The position numbers and the translations under genes are program-made. From assembly GCA_944375745.1 (NCBI GenBank), contig CALWAV010000009.1:1-36331 (forward strand): DNA of 36,331 bases, read 5' to 3'. Of the stretch, positions 1-8,371 are shown piece after piece. This DNA is from an uncultured Merdimonas sp. GTDB taxonomy: Bacteria; Bacillota; Clostridia; Lachnospirales; Lachnospiraceae. The notes under the pieces were generated by a model. That model was not told where the DNA came from, made no database searches, and saw only the letters and a list, made by a program, of their open reading frames with translations. Position 1 is the stretch's first letter; every line of letters begins with the position of its first letter.

Positions 1-2
1 CC

Positions 3-257
3 GGATACTGGCACTGCTTCCGCTTCAACCCGGCTGCACCGGCAGAGGGCAAGAGCGCGTTCACGCTGGACAGCAAGGAGCCCACTGGAGATTATCAGGA
101 GTTCCTGGACGGCGAGGTACGTTACAACTCTCTGAAGCGTGCTAATCCGGAGAGAGCAGCGAAGCTGTTCGCACAGTCCGAGGCTTCCGCAAAGGCTCGT
201 TACGAGTACCTGAAGAAGCTGGGCGATCTGTATATGCCGGTAAAGACTGAAGAGTAA
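3..257 (+). CDS. nifJ: pyruvate:ferredoxin (flavodoxin) oxidoreductase, C-terminal end only
   Basis: This is the last 84 codons of an open frame that enters from the left edge. The tail begins GYWHCFRFNPA, contains LDSKEPTGDYQEFLDGEVRY and ends at TAA. That wording is characteristic of the C-terminus of single-chain pyruvate:ferredoxin oxidoreductase, which oxidatively decarboxylates pyruvate to acetyl-CoA and passes electrons to ferredoxin in the anaerobic cytoplasm. The catalytic domains (thiamine diphosphate and Fe-S clusters) lie outside the window, so function rests on this tail alone. Codon use is strongly biased, as expected for a highly expressed gene, and a strong terminator follows. 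Confidence 0.88.
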   Translation, partial: GYWHCFRFNPAAPAEGKSAFTLDSKEPTGDYQEFLDGEVRYNSLKRANPERAAKLFAQSEASAKARYEYLKKLGDLYMPVKTEE

Positions 258-305
258 GTTTGGCAGAGTCTGAACAACTGCAGATTCGTTAAATAAAAGG
301 AAGGC

Positions 306-395
306 GTCCTCCTGCATTCAGCAGGAGGACGGCGGAAAACCGCCGCGGCAGAAGAAACTGCGTATGAGCGTTTCATCTGCCTGCGGCGGTTTTTT
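306..395 (+). terminator. compound terminator after nifJ
   Basis: A perfect 10-bp hairpin (GTCCTCCTGC, loop ATTCA, GCAGGAGGAC) spans 306-330. It is followed by a long stem in which CCGCCGC-GGCAGA (340-352) pairs with TCTGCC-TGCGGCGG (376-389), ending in six Ts (390-395). A small competing hairpin, GGCGG-AAAA-CCGCC (331-344), shares its right arm with the large stem. The T-run makes intrinsic termination likely. Confidence 0.85.
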
Positions 396-463
396 GTGTT
401 GATTTCATAAAATTTTACCCTAAAAACCAATAAAAGCACCTATAAAATCCAAAAAAATAATGA

Positions 464-469
464 TATAAT
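464..469 (+). promoter_or_regulatory. extended -10 promoter for the DeoR/rhaB operon
   Basis: The sequence TGA-TATAAT gives a perfect -10 hexamer at 464-469 with a TGn extension at 461-463. The region 17 bp upstream is AT-rich (TATAAA) and no good -35 is seen, which fits an extended -10 promoter. It lies 87 bp before the DeoR start. The rest of 396-555 shows nothing else clear. Confidence 0.6.
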
Positions 470-555
470 AAGAATAACAGAAAGTGGAAGCATGCGATTT
501 ACATGGATGGACACTCATATGCTGACGACAGAACAGCGGGAACAGGAGGGAAGAT

Positions 556-1317
556 ATGCTGGCGATTGAACGGAAAAATGAAATTCTGGCAATTTTACAG
601 AAAGAGCAGAGAGTTCTGGTTTCCGAGCTGAGTAAACGGTATGAGGTGACAGATGAAACGATCCGTAGAGATCTGGAAAAGCTGGAGAAGGAAGGCTTTG
701 TGAAACGGACCTATGGGGGAGCGGTTCTGAACAGAAGAAAGGATCTGGATATGCCTCTTCGGATCCGTGAAAAGACAAACCGGGGGGAAAAGCAGATTAT
801 CGCGGGACTGGTCCGGGATCTGATTGAGGAAGGGGACCGGATTATGCTGGATGCTTCCTCCACTTCTCTGATGATTGCCAAAGTACTGAAAGAGATGGAG
901 AAGCTTACGGTCATTACCAATTCTGTGGAAGTGCTGATTGAGCTGGCAGGCCATGAGGGGATCCAGGTGATTTCCACAGGCGGCAACCTGAACGAGACGT
1001 CCCTTTCCCTGGTAGGGAACGCGGCTCAGAAGGTTCTGAACGGCTATCATGTGGATAAGGCTGTATTTTCCTGCAAGGGGCTCGATATGAAGGATGGAAT
1101 CACAGATTCCAATGAGCTGGACAGTGATATCAAAAATGTCATGTATTCCTGTGCGGACACAGCGATTCTGGCGGCAGACAGCAGTAAATTTGACAAGGTA
1201 TCCTTTGTGAAATCCATGCGGCTGAAAAAGGGGGATATTCTTGTGACAGACCGGATGCCCTCGGAAGAATGGCAGAACTATCTGGAGGAAAATGGTGTGC
1301 GTCTGGTGGCGCCGTAG
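556..1317 (+). CDS. DeoR-family sugar-sensing transcriptional regulator
   Basis: This 253-aa protein has the DeoR architecture. An N-terminal winged helix-turn-helix occupies about residues 1-57 (RKNEILAILQKEQRVLVSEL and VTDETIRRDLEKLEKEGFVK). A DeoR C-terminal sensor domain of the ribose-5-phosphate isomerase-like fold covers about 75-235, with the phosphosugar-binding wording DASSTS and ITNSVEVLIEL. It is a normal-length family member. The ATG follows GGAGGG at a 5-nt gap. It lies 51 bp upstream of rhamnulokinase on the same strand, so it most likely represses or activates the rhamnulokinase operon in response to a phosphorylated sugar. That ligand is inferred from context only. Confidence 0.88.
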   Translation: MLAIERKNEILAILQKEQRVLVSELSKRYEVTDETIRRDLEKLEKEGFVKRTYGGAVLNRRKDLDMPLRIREKTNRGEKQIIAGLVRDLIEEGDRIMLDASSTSLMIAKVLKEMEKLTVITNSVEVLIELAGHEGIQVISTGGNLNETSLSLVGNAAQKVLNGYHVDKAVFSCKGLDMKDGITDSNELDSDIKNVMYSCADTAILAADSSKFDKVSFVKSMRLKKGDILVTDRMPSEEWQNYLEENGVRLVAP

Positions 1318-1368
1318 AAATAATCTGCGGGCGCTGCCGGCGGCCGCAAAGAAAGGGGAAGGAAACTT

Positions 1369-2790
1369 ATGGGAGAGACTGTTTACAATCTGGCGTTTGA
1401 TTTTGGGGCATCCAGCGGACGGATGGTGCTCTGTAAACTGGAGGATGGAAAACTGGAGCTGGAAGAGCTGCACCGTTTTCCGAATCATGAGGTACGGATA
1501 GGGGGACATATCTACTGGGATCTGTTCGGACTCTATTATGAGCTGAAGCAGGGACTGAAAAAAGCTGCGGCCAGGAAGGTGCCCATTCAGAGTCTGGCCA
1601 TTGATACCTGGGGGGTGGATTATGGTCTGTTTGACAAGGATGGCAATCTGATCGGCAACCCGGTTAATTACCGGGATTCCAGGACGGACGGAGTCATTGA
1701 TGAGATAGCAAAGGTGATTCCGCTGGAGGAGCTTTACGATCGGACTGGCATCGAGTTTATGTATTTCAATACGATTTTCCAGCTCTGGGCGGATAAAAAG
1801 ATGCGTCCGGTGATTCTGGATAATGCGAAGAGAATCCTGTTTATGCCGGAGCTGTTCGGCTATTTTCTGACTGGCATCATGTATACAGAATATACCTTTG
1901 CCAGCACTTCCCAGCTTTTGGATGCCAGAAAGAGAGAGTGGGATTATGACCTGATTGAAAAACTGGGGCTTAATAAGGAAATATTCGGGGATATAGTAAT
2001 GCCGGGAACCATCATTGGCGGTCTTCTGCCGGAGGTGGAAGAAGAGACAGGACTCCGCGGAGTCAAGGTCATTGCGGTGGGAAGCCATGATACGGCTTCG
2101 GCGGTGGCAGGAGCGCCGCTGGAATCCGATGACGCTGCCTTTTTAAGCTGCGGCACCTGGTCTCTCCTTGGAATGGTTCTGGATGAGCCGATTTTGAATG
2201 AAGTATCCTATAAATATAATTATACAAATGAAGGAAGCATTGACGGAAAGATTCAGTTCCTGAAGAATATCAACGGTCTGTGGATCATGCAGAATCTCCG
2301 CCGTAACTGGTGCGAGTTTGAGGAAGAGGTGTCTTTCCCGGATATCATTCGGGAGGCACGGGCTGCGAAGCGGAAAGACTTCACAATTAAGCCTAAAGAT
2401 CCCAGATTTACAGCGCCGTTGAATATGATGAAGGAAATTGTGGCTTACTGCCAGGAGACCGGGCAGGGAACACCGGAAGGCCTGGGAGAGATGGCAATGG
2501 CTGTCTATAACGGCCTGACGGAGGAATATAAGAAGTCCATTCAGTACATGGAAGAGATTACAGGCAAGAAGGTGACCTGTATCAACATGGTGGGCGGCGG
2601 AATCCAGGATGAGCTGCTCTGTGAGCTGACAGCGAAAGCCACCGGAAAGAGAGTTCTCGCTGGACCTACAGAAGGCTCTGTGCTGGGCAACAGCATCGTG
2701 CAGTTTGTGGCTATGGGAGCTGTGGAGAGTGTACAGGCCGGAAGAGAGATCATCAAGAATTCCTTTGATGTGAGGGTTTATGAGCCGTAG
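1369..2790 (+). CDS. rhaB: rhamnulokinase
   Basis: This 473-aa protein belongs to the FGGY carbohydrate kinase family and would phosphorylate L-rhamnulose to L-rhamnulose 1-phosphate in the cytoplasm. The N-terminal phosphate loop FDFGASSGRMVL (about residues 10-21) and SLAIDTWGVDYGLFD (about 75-89) are typical of RhaB rather than xylulokinase or glycerol kinase. The C-terminal ATPase motif INMVGGGIQDELLCELTA (about 405-422) is present. The ATG follows AAGGGGAAGG. Rhamnose isomerase and rhamnulose-1-phosphate aldolase are not in the window, so the pathway must be completed elsewhere. A related ketose such as L-fuculose is a less likely substrate. Confidence 0.92.
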   Translation: MGETVYNLAFDFGASSGRMVLCKLEDGKLELEELHRFPNHEVRIGGHIYWDLFGLYYELKQGLKKAAARKVPIQSLAIDTWGVDYGLFDKDGNLIGNPVNYRDSRTDGVIDEIAKVIPLEELYDRTGIEFMYFNTIFQLWADKKMRPVILDNAKRILFMPELFGYFLTGIMYTEYTFASTSQLLDARKREWDYDLIEKLGLNKEIFGDIVMPGTIIGGLLPEVEEETGLRGVKVIAVGSHDTASAVAGAPLESDDAAFLSCGTWSLLGMVLDEPILNEVSYKYNYTNEGSIDGKIQFLKNINGLWIMQNLRRNWCEFEEEVSFPDIIREARAAKRKDFTIKPKDPRFTAPLNMMKEIVAYCQETGQGTPEGLGEMAMAVYNGLTEEYKKSIQYMEEITGKKVTCINMVGGGIQDELLCELTAKATGKRVLAGPTEGSVLGNSIVQFVAMGAVESVQAGREIIKNSFDVRVYEP

Positions 2791-2793
2791 ATT

Positions 2794-3510
2794 ATGAATG
2801 GAAGAAAAACAGAATTCAGGGCCGGTATCGTTGATGGAATTCCCATTGCGCTGGGGTACCTGGCCGTTTCATTTACCTTTGGCATCATGGCGGGGGACGC
2901 AGGCCTCACAGTGTGGGAGGCCGTGGTCCTTTCACTGACCAATCTGACAAGCGCAGGCCAGTTCGCGGGCCTGGGTGTGATTCAGGCTGGAGCTTCCTTT
3001 GCGGAAATGGCGCTGACAGAGCTGGTGATTAATCTGCGCTACTGCCTGATGTCCTGTTCCCTTTCCCAGAAGCTGTCCCGGGACATGCCCTTTTTCCACC
3101 GGTTTTTCATGGCCTACGGAGTGACGGACGAGATTTTCGGGGTTTCGGTGCTCCGGCAGGGAACTTTGAGTCCCTGGTATAGCTACGGACTTATGTGCGC
3201 CGCAGTTCCGGGCTGGACCTTCGGCACCTTCCTGGGCACTCTGTCGGGAAGCCTGCTTCCCCAGAGACTTTTGAGCGCTCTGGGAGTGGCCCTTTACGGC
3301 ATGTTCCTGGCGGTGATTCTGCCCCCTGCCCGTAAGAACAAAGTACTGATGGGAATTATCCTGGTGTCCATGGCAGCCAGTCTCCTGTTTGCGAAGCTTC
3401 CGGTCCTGGGACAGATTTCATCAGGCTTTAAGATTATTATTCTGACGGTGTTGATAGCAGGAGGAGCGGCCTTCCTGTTCCCGGTGAAGGAGGAGACAAA
3501 AGATGCATAG
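2794..3510 (+). CDS. azlC: AzlC-family branched-chain amino acid exporter, large subunit
   Basis: This 238-aa, very hydrophobic protein has several predicted membrane segments. The family wording GIPIALGYLAVSFTFGIMA (residues 14-32) and LTNLTSAGQFAGLG is diagnostic for AzlC. AzlC with its small partner AzlD forms an inner-membrane exporter of branched-chain amino acids and their analogues. The ATG lies only 3 nt after the rhaB stop, and no good Shine-Dalgarno sequence is visible close by. Translation is therefore probably coupled to rhaB. The pairing with a rhamnose kinase is odd metabolically and may be only positional. Confidence 0.88.
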   Translation: MNGRKTEFRAGIVDGIPIALGYLAVSFTFGIMAGDAGLTVWEAVVLSLTNLTSAGQFAGLGVIQAGASFAEMALTELVINLRYCLMSCSLSQKLSRDMPFFHRFFMAYGVTDEIFGVSVLRQGTLSPWYSYGLMCAAVPGWTFGTFLGTLSGSLLPQRLLSALGVALYGMFLAVILPPARKNKVLMGIILVSMAASLLFAKLPVLGQISSGFKIIILTVLIAGGAAFLFPVKEETKDA

Positions 3511-3805
3511 TGCGTTCGGCTATATTTTTGTGATGGCGGCGGTGACTTACCTGATCCGTATGGTTCCCCTTGTGCTGCTGAAAAAGGAGATTACAAATAC
3601 CTGGATCAAATCCTTTCTGTATTATGTTCCTTATGTGACACTGGCAGTGATGACCTTCCCGGCTATTTTGGAGGCCACGAATTCTCTGATTTCCGGCGCG
3701 GCGGCTCTGATTGCGGCAGTGATTCTGGCCTATAAGGGAAAGAGCCTGATTCAGGTAGCCGCGGCTGCCTGCGGGGCTGTGTTTGTGCTGGAGCTGTTTT
3801 TATAA
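3503..3805 (+). CDS. azlD: AzlD-family branched-chain amino acid exporter, small subunit
   Basis: This 100-aa membrane protein overlaps azlC by 8 bp and is preceded by GAAGGAGGAG inside azlC. Wording such as YLIRMVPLVLLKK and SFLYYVPYVTLAVMTFPAIL matches AzlD. It has about three or four membrane segments and no soluble domain. It is the obligate partner of AzlC in branched-chain amino acid export. The overlap and pairing make the assignment firm even though the protein is small. Confidence 0.88.
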   Translation: MHSAFGYIFVMAAVTYLIRMVPLVLLKKEITNTWIKSFLYYVPYVTLAVMTFPAILEATNSLISGAAALIAAVILAYKGKSLIQVAAAACGAVFVLELFL

Positions 3806-3828
3806 AATAAAAAAAGATGAAAAAGCCC

Positions 3829-3857
3829 TTGAAGTGCCTCTGAACTTATAGTATAAT
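3829..3857 (+). promoter_or_regulatory. sigma-A promoter for carAB
   Basis: TTGAAG at 3829-3834 and a perfect TATAAT at 3852-3857 are separated by 17 bp. Transcription would begin near 3864, about 100 nt before the carA start codon. Confidence 0.8.
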
Positions 3858-3869
3858 AGACTAAATTTA

Positions 3870-3919
3870 GAGGCAAAAAGGGCCTCGTGCGAAAAAGGCA
3901 GTTACTGTCTTTTTTTTTT
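3870..3919 (+). terminator. terminator-like leader element (candidate attenuator) of carAB
   Basis: Downstream of the carA promoter, the stem AAAAAGGCAG (3892-3901), loop TTA, and CTGTCTTTTT (3905-3914) runs into ten Ts (3910-3919). This is an intrinsic terminator between promoter and gene. A preceding hairpin pairs GAGGC (3870-3874) with GCCTC (3882-3886). Bases 3882-3885 (GCCT) could instead pair with AGGC at 3896-3899, which would break the terminator stem. No recognisable PyrR-binding sequence was found. Attenuation by pyrimidine or arginine supply is inferred. Confidence 0.55.
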
Positions 3920-3962
3920 GAACAAATAAGCGCGGGGAGAAGAGGAAAGGAACAGGTGAAAT

Positions 3963-5042
3963 ATGAAAGCTTTTCTGATACTGGAAGACGGGCATGTATT
4001 TACAGGCACCAGCATTGGGTCGCAGCGGGAGGTAATCAGTGAGATTGTATTCAATACCTCTATGACAGGTTATCTGGAGGTGCTGACAGATCCGTCCTAT
4101 GCGGGACAGGCTGTAACCATGACGTATCCGCTGATTGGAAACTATGGCATCTGCTATGAGGACATGGAGTCAGACAGACCCTGGCCGGACGGCTATATTG
4201 TAAGAGAGCTGTCCAGGATCCCCAGTAATTTCCGCAGCGTGGATACGATTCAGAATTTCCTTGAGAAATACGACATTCCGGGAATCGCCGGCATCGATAC
4301 CCGGGCTCTCACAAAGATTCTTCGTGAAAGCGGAACCATGAACGGAATGATTACCACGAAGGAATACACGTCCCTGGATGAAGTGATTCCCAGGCTGAAG
4401 GCTTATACCACCGGAAAAGTGGTGGAAAAAGTGACCTGCAGGGAGAGAAAGGTTCTGGAGAACGACGGTCTCCGGGTGGCGCTTCTGGATCTGGGCGCCA
4501 AGAGAAATATTGCCCGTTCCCTTCACAGCAGAGGCTGTCAAGTGTCGATTTATCCGGCAGGAACCAAAGCGGAAGAAATCATCGCGGACAGGCCCGACGG
4601 CATTATGCTTTCCAATGGACCTGGAGATCCCAAGGAATGCGGCCCGATTATCGAAGAGATTCGGAAGCTTTATGATACAGATATTCCTATTTTTGCCATT
4701 TGCCTCGGCCATCAGCTGATGGCCCTTGCCACCGGAGCAGATACCTACAAACTGAAATACGGCCACCGGGGCGGCAACCATCCGGTCCGGGATCTGGAGA
4801 CCGGAAAGGTCTATATTTCCTCTCAGAACCATGGCTACGCAGTGGATACAGACAGCCTGGATCCGGCGGTGGCTGTGCCTGCTTTTGAAAATGTGAATGA
4901 CCGGACCAATGAAGGGCTCCGGTATACGGGAAAAGATATTTTTACTGTACAGTTCCATCCGGAGGCCTGCCCGGGACCTCAGGATTCCAGTTACCTGTTT
5001 GACCGCTTTATACATACCATGGAGGTGAAGAAGCATGCCTAA
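3963..5042 (+). CDS. carA: carbamoyl-phosphate synthase, small (glutaminase) subunit
   Basis: This 359-aa subunit hydrolyses glutamine and channels ammonia to CarB to make carbamoyl phosphate for pyrimidine and arginine synthesis. The N-terminal CPSase small-chain domain (about 1-140) begins MKAFLILEDGHVFTG and contains FNTSMTGYLEVLTDPSY. The class I glutamine amidotransferase domain (about 170-355) carries the catalytic triad: Cys247 in AICLGHQLMALA, and His332 and Glu334 in QFHPEACPGP. Length is normal. It overlaps carB by 8 bp. Expression is likely governed by the leader at 3870-3919. Confidence 0.96.
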   Translation: MKAFLILEDGHVFTGTSIGSQREVISEIVFNTSMTGYLEVLTDPSYAGQAVTMTYPLIGNYGICYEDMESDRPWPDGYIVRELSRIPSNFRSVDTIQNFLEKYDIPGIAGIDTRALTKILRESGTMNGMITTKEYTSLDEVIPRLKAYTTGKVVEKVTCRERKVLENDGLRVALLDLGAKRNIARSLHSRGCQVSIYPAGTKAEEIIADRPDGIMLSNGPGDPKECGPIIEEIRKLYDTDIPIFAICLGHQLMALATGADTYKLKYGHRGGNHPVRDLETGKVYISSQNHGYAVDTDSLDPAVAVPAFENVNDRTNEGLRYTGKDIFTVQFHPEACPGPQDSSYLFDRFIHTMEVKKHA

Positions 5043-8000
5043 GAATCCTTCTATTAAAAAAGTTCTCGTAATTGGCTCCGGCCCTATCGTTATCGGCCAG
5101 GCAGCAGAGTTTGACTATGCAGGAACCCAGGCCTGCCGTTCCCTGAAGGAGGAAGGAATCGAGGTTGTTCTTCTGAACTCCAACCCGGCAACGATTATGA
5201 CCGACAAGGATATTGCCGACCATGTATATATTGAGCCTCTGACTGTGGAAGTAGTGGAGCAGCTGATTATCAAGGAACAGCCGGACAGCGTGCTGCCGAC
5301 TCTGGGCGGCCAGGCAGGCTTAAATCTTGCCATGGAGCTGGAAGAGAGAGGCTTCTTAAAAGAACATAATGTCCGCCTGATTGGAACCACATCTGAGACC
5401 ATTAAGAAGGCGGAGGACCGTCTGGAGTTTAAGAGCACCATGGAGAAGATCGGTGAGCCGGTGGCTGCCTCTCTGGTGGTGGAGAGTGTGGAAGACGGTA
5501 TCACCTTTGCGAATAAGATCGGCTATCCGGTGGTGCTCCGCCCGGCCTATACCCTTGGTGGGAGCGGCGGCGGCATTGCCCACAATCAGGAAGAGCTGGA
5601 AGAGATTCTGGCCAACGGCCTGCGCCTCTCCCGTGTGGGCCAGGTGCTTGTGGAACGCTGCATCGCCGGCTGGAAAGAGATTGAATATGAGGTAATGCGG
5701 GACAGCGCAGGCAACTGCATCACCGTATGTAATATGGAAAATATCGATCCGGTAGGTGTGCATACCGGCGACAGTATCGTAGTGGCTCCTTCCCAGACTC
5801 TGGGTGACAAGGAGTATCAGATGCTGCGTACCTCCGCGCTGAATATCATCAGCGAGCTGAATATCACCGGAGGCTGCAACGTGCAGTATGCCCTTCATCC
5901 GGAAAGCTTTGAATACTGTGTTATCGAGGTAAATCCCCGTGTAAGCCGTTCTTCCGCTCTGGCTTCCAAGGCGACAGGCTACCCTATCGCCAAGGTGGCG
6001 GCGAAGATTGCCCTCGGCTATACGCTGGATGAGATCCCGAACGCGATTACCGGCCAGACCATGGCCAGCTTCGAGCCCATGCTGGATTACTGCGTGGTGA
6101 AGCTGCCCCGTCTGCCCTTTGATAAATTCATCAGCGCGAAGCGTACGCTGACCACGCAGATGAAGGCCACCGGAGAAGTAATGGCTATCTGCGACAATTT
6201 TGAGGGAGCTCTGATGAAGGCCATCCGTTCTCTGGAGCAGCATGTGGACAGCCTGATGTCCTATGACTTTACGGCTCTTTCCAGGGAAGAGGTTCTCAAG
6301 CAGCTTGAGGTGGTGGATGACCGCCGTATCTGGGTGATTGCGGAAGCCATTCGGAAGGGAATCCCCTATGAGAAAATCCACGAAATCACAAAGATTGATC
6401 TGTGGTTTATCGACAAGATTGCGATCCTTGTGGAGATGGAGCAGAAGCTGAAGAGCCAGGAACTGACTGTGGAGCTTCTGAAGGAAGCGAAGCGGATTGA
6501 GTTCCCGGACAATGTAATTGCCCGGCTGACCGGAAAGACAGAGGAAGAAGTCCGGGATATGCGGTATGCGAACGGCATTACGGCCGCCTATAAGATGGTG
6601 GATACCTGCGCGGCTGAGTTTGCGGCCACGACTCCCTATTATTATTCCGTATTCGGCAGTGAAAATGAGGCGGATGCGGCCAGCAGCCGCAAAAAGGTGC
6701 TGGTACTGGGCAGCGGCCCCATCCGAATCGGACAGGGCATTGAGTTTGATTTCTGTTCCGTGCACTGTACCTGGGCTTTCTCCAGAGAAGGCTATGAGAC
6801 CATTATCATCAACAACAATCCGGAGACGGTAAGTACGGACTTCGATATTGCGGATAAGCTGTATTTTGAGCCCCTGACTCCCGAGGATGTGGAGAATGTG
6901 GTAAGGCTGGAGAAGCCGGACGGAGCAGTGGTGCAGTTCGGCGGTCAGACAGCCATCAAGCTGACAGAAGCCTTGATGAAGATGGGCGTGCCCATCCTGG
7001 GTACCTCAGCGGAAAATGTGGATGCGGCTGAGGACAGAGAGCTCTTCGATGAAATTCTGGAGAAATGCGGCATTCCGCGGCCGAAGGGACATACGGTATT
7101 TACGGCGGAAGAGGCCAAGAAGGCGGCAAATGAACTGGGCTATCCGGTTCTGGTGCGTCCTTCCTATGTGCTGGGCGGCCAGGGCATGCAGATTGCCATA
7201 GGTGACAAGGACGTGGAGGAATTTATCGGCATTATCAACCGGATTACCCAGGAACATCCGATTTTGGTGGACAAATACCTTCAGGGCAAGGAGATCGAAG
7301 TGGACGCGGTCTGCGACGGCGAAGATATTCTGATCCCCGGAATTATGGAGCATATTGAGCGTGCCGGCATTCATTCCGGCGACAGTATCTCTGTGTATCC
7401 GGCCAAGAGCATCAGCGGCAAGGTGAAGGCTACCATCGAAGAGTACACCAGAAGACTGGCACGTTCTCTCCATGTTATCGGCCTGATTAACATTCAGTTT
7501 ATCGCGGTAGGCGATGAGGTGTATGTCATCGAGGTAAATCCCCGGTCCAGCCGTACCGTGCCCTATATCAGCAAGGTGACAGGCATTCCGATTGTTCCCC
7601 TGGCTACCCAGGTCATTCTGGGCCATAAGATCCGGGAGCTTGGCTATACTCCGGGACTTCAGCCGGAGGCGGATTATTTTGCCGTAAAGATGCCGGTATT
7701 CTCCTTTGAAAAGATACGGGGAGCCGATATCAGCCTGGGACCGGAGATGAAATCTACCGGAGAGTGTCTTGGCATTGCAAAGACCTTTAATGAAGCCCTT
7801 TACAAGGCTTTCCTGGGAGCCGGAATCCGTCTTCCCAAGTATAAGAATATGATTATGACCGTCCGCGATGAGGATAAAGCGGAGGCTGTGGAGATTGCCA
7901 AGCGTTTTGAGGCGCTGGGATACCAGATTTATGCCACAAAGGGAACCGCAAGGGCTCTGATGGAGGCGGATGTGTCTGTGCGCCTGACCAGAAAGCTGGA

Positions 8001-8232
8001 GCAGGAGTCCCCGAACATTCTGGACCTGATTCTGGGCCACAGAATTGATTTGGTTATCGATACGCCCTCCCAGGGCGTGGAGCACAGTCATGACGGCTTT
8101 GTGATCCGCCGGAACGCCATCGAGACGGGTGTCAATGTGCTGACAGCCATTGATACGGCAAATGCGCTGGTGACCAGTCTGGAGAATACAGATGTAAAGG
8201 CGCTGACGTTGATTGATATAGCAAAAATCTGA
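5035..8232 (+). CDS. carB: carbamoyl-phosphate synthase, large subunit
   Basis: This 1065-aa protein is a full-length CarB, which makes carbamoyl phosphate from bicarbonate, ammonia and two ATP. The two homologous halves are visible. Each starts with a KVLVIGSGPIVIGQ-type or KVLVLGSGPIRIGQ-type motif (near residues 9 and 555) and each carries an ATP-grasp core ending in VIEVNPR.SR. The C-terminal MGS-like allosteric domain (about 930-1065) contains FEALGYQIYATKGTARAL and the VIDTPSQG region. It begins inside the end of carA, which implies translational coupling. No frameshift or missing motif is seen. Confidence 0.97.
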   Translation: MPKNPSIKKVLVIGSGPIVIGQAAEFDYAGTQACRSLKEEGIEVVLLNSNPATIMTDKDIADHVYIEPLTVEVVEQLIIKEQPDSVLPTLGGQAGLNLAMELEERGFLKEHNVRLIGTTSETIKKAEDRLEFKSTMEKIGEPVAASLVVESVEDGITFANKIGYPVVLRPAYTLGGSGGGIAHNQEELEEILANGLRLSRVGQVLVERCIAGWKEIEYEVMRDSAGNCITVCNMENIDPVGVHTGDSIVVAPSQTLGDKEYQMLRTSALNIISELNITGGCNVQYALHPESFEYCVIEVNPRVSRSSALASKATGYPIAKVAAKIALGYTLDEIPNAITGQTMASFEPMLDYCVVKLPRLPFDKFISAKRTLTTQMKATGEVMAICDNFEGALMKAIRSLEQHVDSLMSYDFTALSREEVLKQLEVVDDRRIWVIAEAIRKGIPYEKIHEITKIDLWFIDKIAILVEMEQKLKSQELTVELLKEAKRIEFPDNVIARLTGKTEEEVRDMRYANGITAAYKMVDTCAAEFAATTPYYYSVFGSENEADAASSRKKVLVLGSGPIRIGQGIEFDFCSVHCTWAFSREGYETIIINNNPETVSTDFDIADKLYFEPLTPEDVENVVRLEKPDGAVVQFGGQTAIKLTEALMKMGVPILGTSAENVDAAEDRELFDEILEKCGIPRPKGHTVFTAEEAKKAANELGYPVLVRPSYVLGGQGMQIAIGDKDVEEFIGIINRITQEHPILVDKYLQGKEIEVDAVCDGEDILIPGIMEHIERAGIHSGDSISVYPAKSISGKVKATIEEYTRRLARSLHVIGLINIQFIAVGDEVYVIEVNPRSSRTVPYISKVTGIPIVPLATQVILGHKIRELGYTPGLQPEADYFAVKMPVFSFEKIRGADISLGPEMKSTGECLGIAKTFNEALYKAFLGAGIRLPKYKNMIMTVRDEDKAEAVEIAKRFEALGYQIYATKGTARALMEADVSVRLTRKLEQESPNILDLILGHRIDLVIDTPSQGVEHSHDGFVIRRNAIETGVNVLTAIDTANALVTSLENTDVKALTLIDIAKI

Positions 8233-8238
8233 TGGTAC

Positions 8239-8321
8239 AGAAGAGTTCCCGGACGGAACTCTTCTCGGGGCTGCCATGAAAATCCGGATATTTTTGTCCG
8301 GTTTTCATGTGCAGTCTCTTT
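8239..8321 (+). terminator. two hairpins after carB, probable terminator
   Basis: A perfect 11-bp stem (AGAAGAGTTCC, loop CGGAC, GGAACTCTTCT) spans 8239-8265 but has no T-run. A second stem at 8275-8309 (CATGAAAA-t-CCGGA with TCCGGTTTTCATG, one bulged base) is followed by a weak T-rich stretch (8314-8321). Termination is likely but may be incomplete. The remainder up to the next gene at 8372 shows no clear promoter. Confidence 0.55.
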
Positions 8322-8371
8322 TGGTGTAAAAAGGCAGAGGTTTTTGGCAGAGAAAGAAAGGAAGAAACTGC

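Noticed and set aside
3858-3962. PyrR-binding leader for carAB
   Set aside because: I could not find the conserved PyrR-binding stem-loop sequence, so only a generic attenuator is proposed.
5356-6765. 469-codon minus-strand frame opposite carB
   Set aside because: It is a shadow of the carB frame with no ribosome site or family similarity; the same holds for the long minus frames opposite rhaB, topA, RNase J and groEL (595-2088, 30156-31718, 22175-23503, 34936-36318).
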